Positions 60,658 through 64,000 of a DNA stretch of 64,000 nt are shown here, piece by piece; position 1 is the first letter of the stretch; each line of letters starts with the position of its first letter. The notes beneath the pieces were generated by a model. The model ran no database searches. It was not told the DNA's origin and saw only the letters and a program-made list of their open reading frames with translations. The position numbers were made by a program, and so were the translations under genes. Origin of the DNA: Mesorhizobium huakuii (lineage in GTDB: Bacteria; Pseudomonadota; Alphaproteobacteria; Rhizobiales; Rhizobiaceae); contig NZ_BSNY01000018.1 in NCBI RefSeq assembly GCF_030160235.1, positions 1 through 64,000 of the forward strand. The letters run 5' to 3'.

Positions 60658-61527
60658 GTGACGACTAAGAATCAAGTCGAAAGCGGCGATCTGATCCGCC
60701 GTGCGGTGGCTGCTTTCAATTCCGGCAATCACGGCCAGGCAATGCAGCTGTGCGAGTTAGGCCTGAAGCAACACCCGGACGATCCGGCGCTTTGCCATCT
60801 TCTGGCGGCGGTCCTGTTCGCCAGGGCGGATTTGCCGGGGGCTCGCAAGCGCATCGAGACGAGTCTGGCCGCTCGTGCGGATAATGTGCCCGCCTTGATT
60901 CTCGCATGCAGGATTGCCCGCGCCGACGGCCGGTTCGAAGCAGCGTTGCAACAGCTGGATCGCGCGGCAAAGCTGTCATCGCAGGTGGAAATACTGATCG
61001 AGCGGGCACGTACCCTCGATCAGGCGGGCAATGCTTTGGCCGCGGGCGAATGGTGGACACTTGTCTTGCAACGGGATCCGAAATCCGGGGAGGCTGCGGC
61101 GCGCCTCGGACACCTGGCCTGGCAACGCGGTGCGTCTGTTGAGGCAGAAGGCTTCCTCGAACGCGCCGTCGCCGGCGGCGGGCATCCGGCTGCCTGGTTT
61201 GATCTCGGCTTGGTGCGTCAGGACATGCGCAAGTTCGCCGCCGCCGCCCAGGCCTATCGACGCGTGCTGGAGATGAGCCCGGACACCCCGGAGGCCGCCG
61301 TCAATCTGGGCGTTGTCCTGCAGGAAACTGGTGATCTCGATGGGGCGATGCTGGCGTATTCAACGGCCTATCGTCTGCGCCCATCCACGTTCGGCGTCAT
61401 CGCTATGGCGCTTACATCGGCACCGAGTGGTCGGCTGTGGCTTGATGAGGAAGCACTACGTCGCTCACTCGCCAGCGGAGCGCCCCCGCCGGGCGCGAAA
61501 CCGCTTGCGGTAGACCCCCGGCGTTGA
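60658..61527 (+). CDS. tetratricopeptide repeat protein
   Basis: 289 aa from GTG 60658, which has GGGGAG 10 bp upstream; an ATG at 60619, inside the permease gene, would add 13 residues. Several TPR units of 34 residues are readable (LIRRAVAAFNSGNHGQAMQLCELGLKQHPDD; AWFDLGLVRQDMRKFAAAAQAYRRVLEMSPDTPEAAVNLG). TPR domains bind other proteins; the partner is unknown. Its 3' end overlaps the convergent DUF6065-like gene by 63 bp. Confidence 0.82.
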   Translation: MTTKNQVESGDLIRRAVAAFNSGNHGQAMQLCELGLKQHPDDPALCHLLAAVLFARADLPGARKRIETSLAARADNVPALILACRIARADGRFEAALQQLDRAAKLSSQVEILIERARTLDQAGNALAAGEWWTLVLQRDPKSGEAAARLGHLAWQRGASVEAEGFLERAVAGGGHPAAWFDLGLVRQDMRKFAAAAQAYRRVLEMSPDTPEAAVNLGVVLQETGDLDGAMLAYSTAYRLRPSTFGVIAMALTSAPSGRLWLDEEALRRSLASGAPPPGAKPLAVDPRR

Positions 61528-62181
61528 CAGGACGCTGGCGACCGTGCGTGCGTAAGACGCCTGCCGTTCTTCGTCGAACACCTCGTATTCCAACTGCTGC
61601 GCTGCCCGCGGAACCGCAAAGCACTGTGCGACCGGGGTTCCTTTCCCGAGTACGCCGGAGAACCCAGGTTCCGTCCAGACCGCCGGGAAATTGATGCCGC
61701 CATCGCTGAACCGGTCGGAATCCACCAGGCCGGTCACCAGCCTGAAAGGAAGATCCTCGCGATTGACCGGATGCGTCGCGAACAGCGACCAGCCGTCCTC
61801 GAGCTCGATGGTCCAGAAGCTGTTGAATTTGAGGGCGGCTTGGCCGGGCGTAGCAAACGGGCTGCCGGCGAGCTGCCCCGGCGTATGGAAGCTCAATGGC
61901 GCTCTGGGGTGGTTCTGCGTGACCGGTTCAGGAATTTGCCAGTCCCACGAAAAGGTGCCCTTGTCGACGACGACGTCGCACGGCAGCAGGACCATGAAGC
62001 CATAGGTCATCGCATCGACAACGGGTGGGCACTGCTTGAGCGTGCGAATGTCACGACCGTGGATCGCCGAATAAGCGGTGGCGGGCATGGCGCGCAGCCA
62101 TTCCGGCAGAGCGCCGCGCGCCGGGATCGGACGCGGCAAATGCTCAATCAACATTGGATCACATCGAAAGATGATACGCAT
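61465..62181 (-). CDS. DUF6065-like protein
   Basis: 238 aa from ATG at 62181. Soluble and rich in Trp/Pro; ALPEWLRAMPATAYSAIHGRDIRTLKQCPPVVDAMTYGF opens it, and FNSFWTIELEDGWSLFATHPVNREDLPFR lies in the middle. I associate these with DUF6065, a family of unknown function related to proteins near oxygenases. The last 63 bp are shared with the 3' end of the TPR gene, on the other strand. Confidence 0.78.
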   Translation of the reverse strand: MRIIFRCDPMLIEHLPRPIPARGALPEWLRAMPATAYSAIHGRDIRTLKQCPPVVDAMTYGFMVLLPCDVVVDKGTFSWDWQIPEPVTQNHPRAPLSFHTPGQLAGSPFATPGQAALKFNSFWTIELEDGWSLFATHPVNREDLPFRLVTGLVDSDRFSDGGINFPAVWTEPGFSGVLGKGTPVAQCFAVPRAAQQLEYEVFDEERQASYARTVASVLSTPGVYRKRFRARRGRSAGE

Positions 62182-62239
62182 CACCGCCTCCTGGCATTGC
62201 GATACCATGCTTGCCGGCTGCGTTCCAAGCCATGGTTGG

Positions 62240-62824
62240 TCAGTCCTTGTTCTGCGATCTCGCCCTGACCAGCGTGGCGGCGGCGCGTCCTGCCGCCTCG
62301 ATATAATCGGGATTGCGGTGGACCAGCATGATCGAAAACGAGCCGTCGATCAAAAGCACGATCTCGCGCGCCACCGCTTGCGGTTCCTCGACGCCGAGGT
62401 CGGACAACGCGCTGGCCAGCCATGCCTCGAAATTCGACTTGTGGCGCGATCCGACCTTGACCGCCGGATGGCCGGGCATCGAAGCGAGTTCCGCGGCCGT
62501 GCGCAGGAAACCGCATCCCTTCCATTTCGGATGGCGCGCAACCCGCGCCAGATTGCTGAAAATCGCCTCGACCTTGCGGTCGGCGCCGCCTTCCGCGGCA
62601 TCGAACCAGCCGGCCATCTGCCGCAGGTTGGGTTGGTCGCGGCCATCGAGATAGGCGGCGATCAGGTCGTCCTTGCTCTTGAAGTGGTAGTAGAGCGTAC
62701 GCTTGGTGAGGCCCGCCTTTTCGGCGATGGCATCGACGCTGACGCGTCCGATTCCCTCGGCATAGAACAGCCTCGTCGCGGCATCGACGATGCGTTTGCG
62801 GGTCGGGATGACAGCTTCAGGCAT
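62240..62824 (-). CDS. TetR family transcriptional regulator
   Basis: 194 aa from ATG at 62824; the longer frame upstream crosses the operator. Helix-turn-helix RIVDAATRLFYAEGIGRVSVDAIAEKAGLTKRTLYYHFKSK, then a C-terminal domain of the TetR_C type with GCGFLRTAAELASMPGHP. It diverges from an enoyl-CoA hydratase gene, and the palindrome between them is its probable operator, so the inducer may be an acyl-CoA or related compound. Confidence 0.9.
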   Translation of the reverse strand: MPEAVIPTRKRIVDAATRLFYAEGIGRVSVDAIAEKAGLTKRTLYYHFKSKDDLIAAYLDGRDQPNLRQMAGWFDAAEGGADRKVEAIFSNLARVARHPKWKGCGFLRTAAELASMPGHPAVKVGSRHKSNFEAWLASALSDLGVEEPQAVAREIVLLIDGSFSIMLVHRNPDYIEAAGRAAATLVRARSQNKD

Positions 62825-62830
62825 GAGGCA

Positions 62831-62854
62831 TGTATACCGACTAGTGAATATACA
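62831..62854. promoter_or_regulatory. TetR operator between divergent genes
   Basis: TGTATA-N3-ACTAGT-N3-TATACA: outer 6-bp arms and a palindromic centre, all perfect, 6 bp upstream of the tetR start. ACTAGT-centred palindromes are common TetR operators. Confidence 0.72.
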
Positions 62855-62903
62855 CGCAATCGAAAGCATGATCCCTTTCCATCGTATCTGGAAAGGAAGA
62901 ACA

Positions 62904-63779
62904 ATGGCCGATCTTGTCCTGAACGAGACCCGCGACGGGGTGAGCGTCCTCACCCTCAACCGCCCGGAAAAGCTCAATGCGCTGAACTACGCCCTGATCG
63001 ATCGCCTGCTCGCGATCCTCGACACGATAGAGACCGACAATGCGGTCCGCGCCGTCATCCTGACCGGGGCAGGGGAGCGGGCGTTTTCGGCGGGTGGCGA
63101 TATCCACGAATTTTCACTGAGCGTCGCCGCGGGCCCGGAGGCGGCACTGCGCGACTTCGTCCTGCGCGGCCAGCGGCTGACGGCAAGGCTTGAAGCCTTC
63201 CGCAAACCCGTCATCGCCGCCGTCAACGGGATTGCCTTTGGCGGTGGCTGCGAGATCACCGAGGCCGTGCCGCTGGCCATCGCCAGCGACCGCGCCCTGT
63301 TCGCTAAGCCGGAGATCAACCTCGCTATGCCACCGACCTTCGGCGGCACGCAGCGCCTGCCGCGGCTGGCCGGGCGCAAGCGCGCGCTGGAACTGCTTTT
63401 GACGGGCGACTGGTTTCCGCCGCCACGGGCGCTCGAACTTGGTCTCGTCAATCAGGTCGTGCCGCATGGCGATCTGATGCCGGCGGCGCACGATCTTGCC
63501 CGCCGTATCATCGCGCATTCGCCTGCAGCGCTGGCCAGCATTCTCACGGCTGTGGCGCGCGGCATCAACCTCGGCATAGCCGAAGGGCTGCTGGTCGAGG
63601 CCGAGCAGTTCGCCCGCATGGCCCCGACCGCCGATCTCAGGGAAGGCCTTGCCGCCTGGATCGAGCGGCGCAGGCCCAGCTATGACGGCTCCTGGACGCA
63701 CATCACAAGGCCGGACGAGGCAAGGCGCGCATCGCTGCGGCTCGACCAGGCTTTGGGGCAGGCCAAAGCGTCGAGATGA
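62904..63779 (+). CDS. enoyl-CoA hydratase/isomerase family protein
   Basis: 291 aa from ATG 62904 with AAAGGAAG upstream. The crotonase fold is complete: AFSAGGDIHEF forms the oxyanion hole, and both catalytic Glu are present in GGGCEITEAV and AKPEINLAMPPTFGGTQRL. It hydrates enoyl-CoA or isomerises double bonds, probably in fatty or aromatic acid breakdown. The C-terminal tail is longer than in short-chain crotonases. It is controlled by the divergent TetR. Confidence 0.93.
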   Translation: MADLVLNETRDGVSVLTLNRPEKLNALNYALIDRLLAILDTIETDNAVRAVILTGAGERAFSAGGDIHEFSLSVAAGPEAALRDFVLRGQRLTARLEAFRKPVIAAVNGIAFGGGCEITEAVPLAIASDRALFAKPEINLAMPPTFGGTQRLPRLAGRKRALELLLTGDWFPPPRALELGLVNQVVPHGDLMPAAHDLARRIIAHSPAALASILTAVARGINLGIAEGLLVEAEQFARMAPTADLREGLAAWIERRRPSYDGSWTHITRPDEARRASLRLDQALGQAKASR

Positions 63780-63813
63780 GGTGTCGGGGCGCGGCGTCGC
63801 TGCCTGGCGGCCG

Positions 63814-64000
63814 TCACTTCGCCCTGACGATGGACCCCAATTGCCCCAGCACTTCCCCCGCGCCGCTCTTGCCGCCCTCGAAGTCGCCGGAGGCCATCCG
63901 GGCGGCACGAAGAAGGGATCGTTCTTGCCCCACACCGCCAGGAGCGGCGGCTTGCGGGCGCGGAAATAGGCCTCGTAGACGGGATAGAGGGCGACAGGGC
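63814..64000 (-). pseudogene. C-terminal part of an alpha/beta hydrolase, broken
   Basis: From the right edge down to about 63897 the minus strand reads LYPVYEAYFRARKPPLLAV then WGKNDPFFVPPG, the region around the acid residue of a haloalkane-dehalogenase-like alpha/beta hydrolase. It then stops making sense: the catalytic His region that should follow is missing. From 63897 another frame reads MASGDFEGGKSGAGEV... to a TGA at 63814. Either a frameshift plus deletion or a fusion of two gene ends. The rest of the gene is outside the window. Confidence 0.5.

Overview
The window is a GC-rich, gene-dense piece of a chromosome from the Hyphomicrobiales (Alphaproteobacteria), most likely Mesorhizobium or a close relative. 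Several things point there: a Ros/MucR zinc-finger regulator, a DnaA-like HdaA, an NDUFS4-like complex I protein between two tRNA genes, and above all a tandem array of small exported proteins of the DUF680 type, which I know mainly from Mesorhizobium. I see no phage, insertion sequence, CRISPR array or rRNA.

Layout. 1-5.4 kb: an exported AhpD-like protein divergent from its TetR regulator, RlmJ, an AraC regulator and VOC/DoxX genes, closed by a 135-bp imperfect palindrome. 5.5-12.3 kb: a TetR-EamA-MFS operon (the MFS gene carries a frameshift), LysE, a winged-helix regulator, an H1-like Lys/Ala/Pro protein, a GST and an outer-membrane barrel. 12.3-19.9 kb: pteridine reductase-like SDR, uvrC, pgsA, moaD and moaE in one line, then a YbaY/META protein, ndk, a GST and DinB. 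19.9-25.5 kb: GNAT, a LysR regulator divergent from a 2OG-Fe(II) oxygenase and its EamA exporter, mucR and a Crp/Fnr regulator. 25.9-31.2 kb: an ABC-F ATPase, a molybdopterin oxidoreductase and a ureohydrolase.

31.2-36.6 kb is an amino-acid catabolic block: an FMO-like flavoprotein and an Lrp regulator on the minus strand, then diaminopropionate ammonia-lyase, a carbamoylase-like hydrolase and an M20 hydrolase, the last frameshifted. 37.4-45.4 kb holds a UvrD-type helicase, dapB, a NitT/TauT-type ABC importer and, convergent to it, a TctDE-like two-component system. 45.5-47.7 kb is the DUF680 array: five paralogues, two matching terminators, and three leaders with a hairpin that presents a CCTCCCAA loop. 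47.7-53.1 kb is conserved housekeeping: sixA-like, purN and purM on the minus strand; a CDP-alcohol phosphotransferase, an AI-2E/PerM protein and hdaA on the plus strand. 53.4-64 kb mixes LysR-NmrA, tRNA-Pro, the NDUFS4-like gene, tRNA-Arg, a diguanylate cyclase, a glycosyltransferase, an anion permease, a TPR protein, a DUF6065-like protein and TetR-enoyl-CoA hydratase, ending in a broken alpha/beta hydrolase.

The most unusual feature is an RNA-like hairpin whose loop reads CCTCCCAAG, mimicking the 3' end of 16S rRNA. It occurs in three DUF680 leaders and once on its own near 36.7 kb, and its stems differ in sequence while keeping their pairing. Many regulators here also sit beside clear palindromic operators that can be read directly. 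Three genes carry single-base frameshifts that could be real decay or sequencing error.
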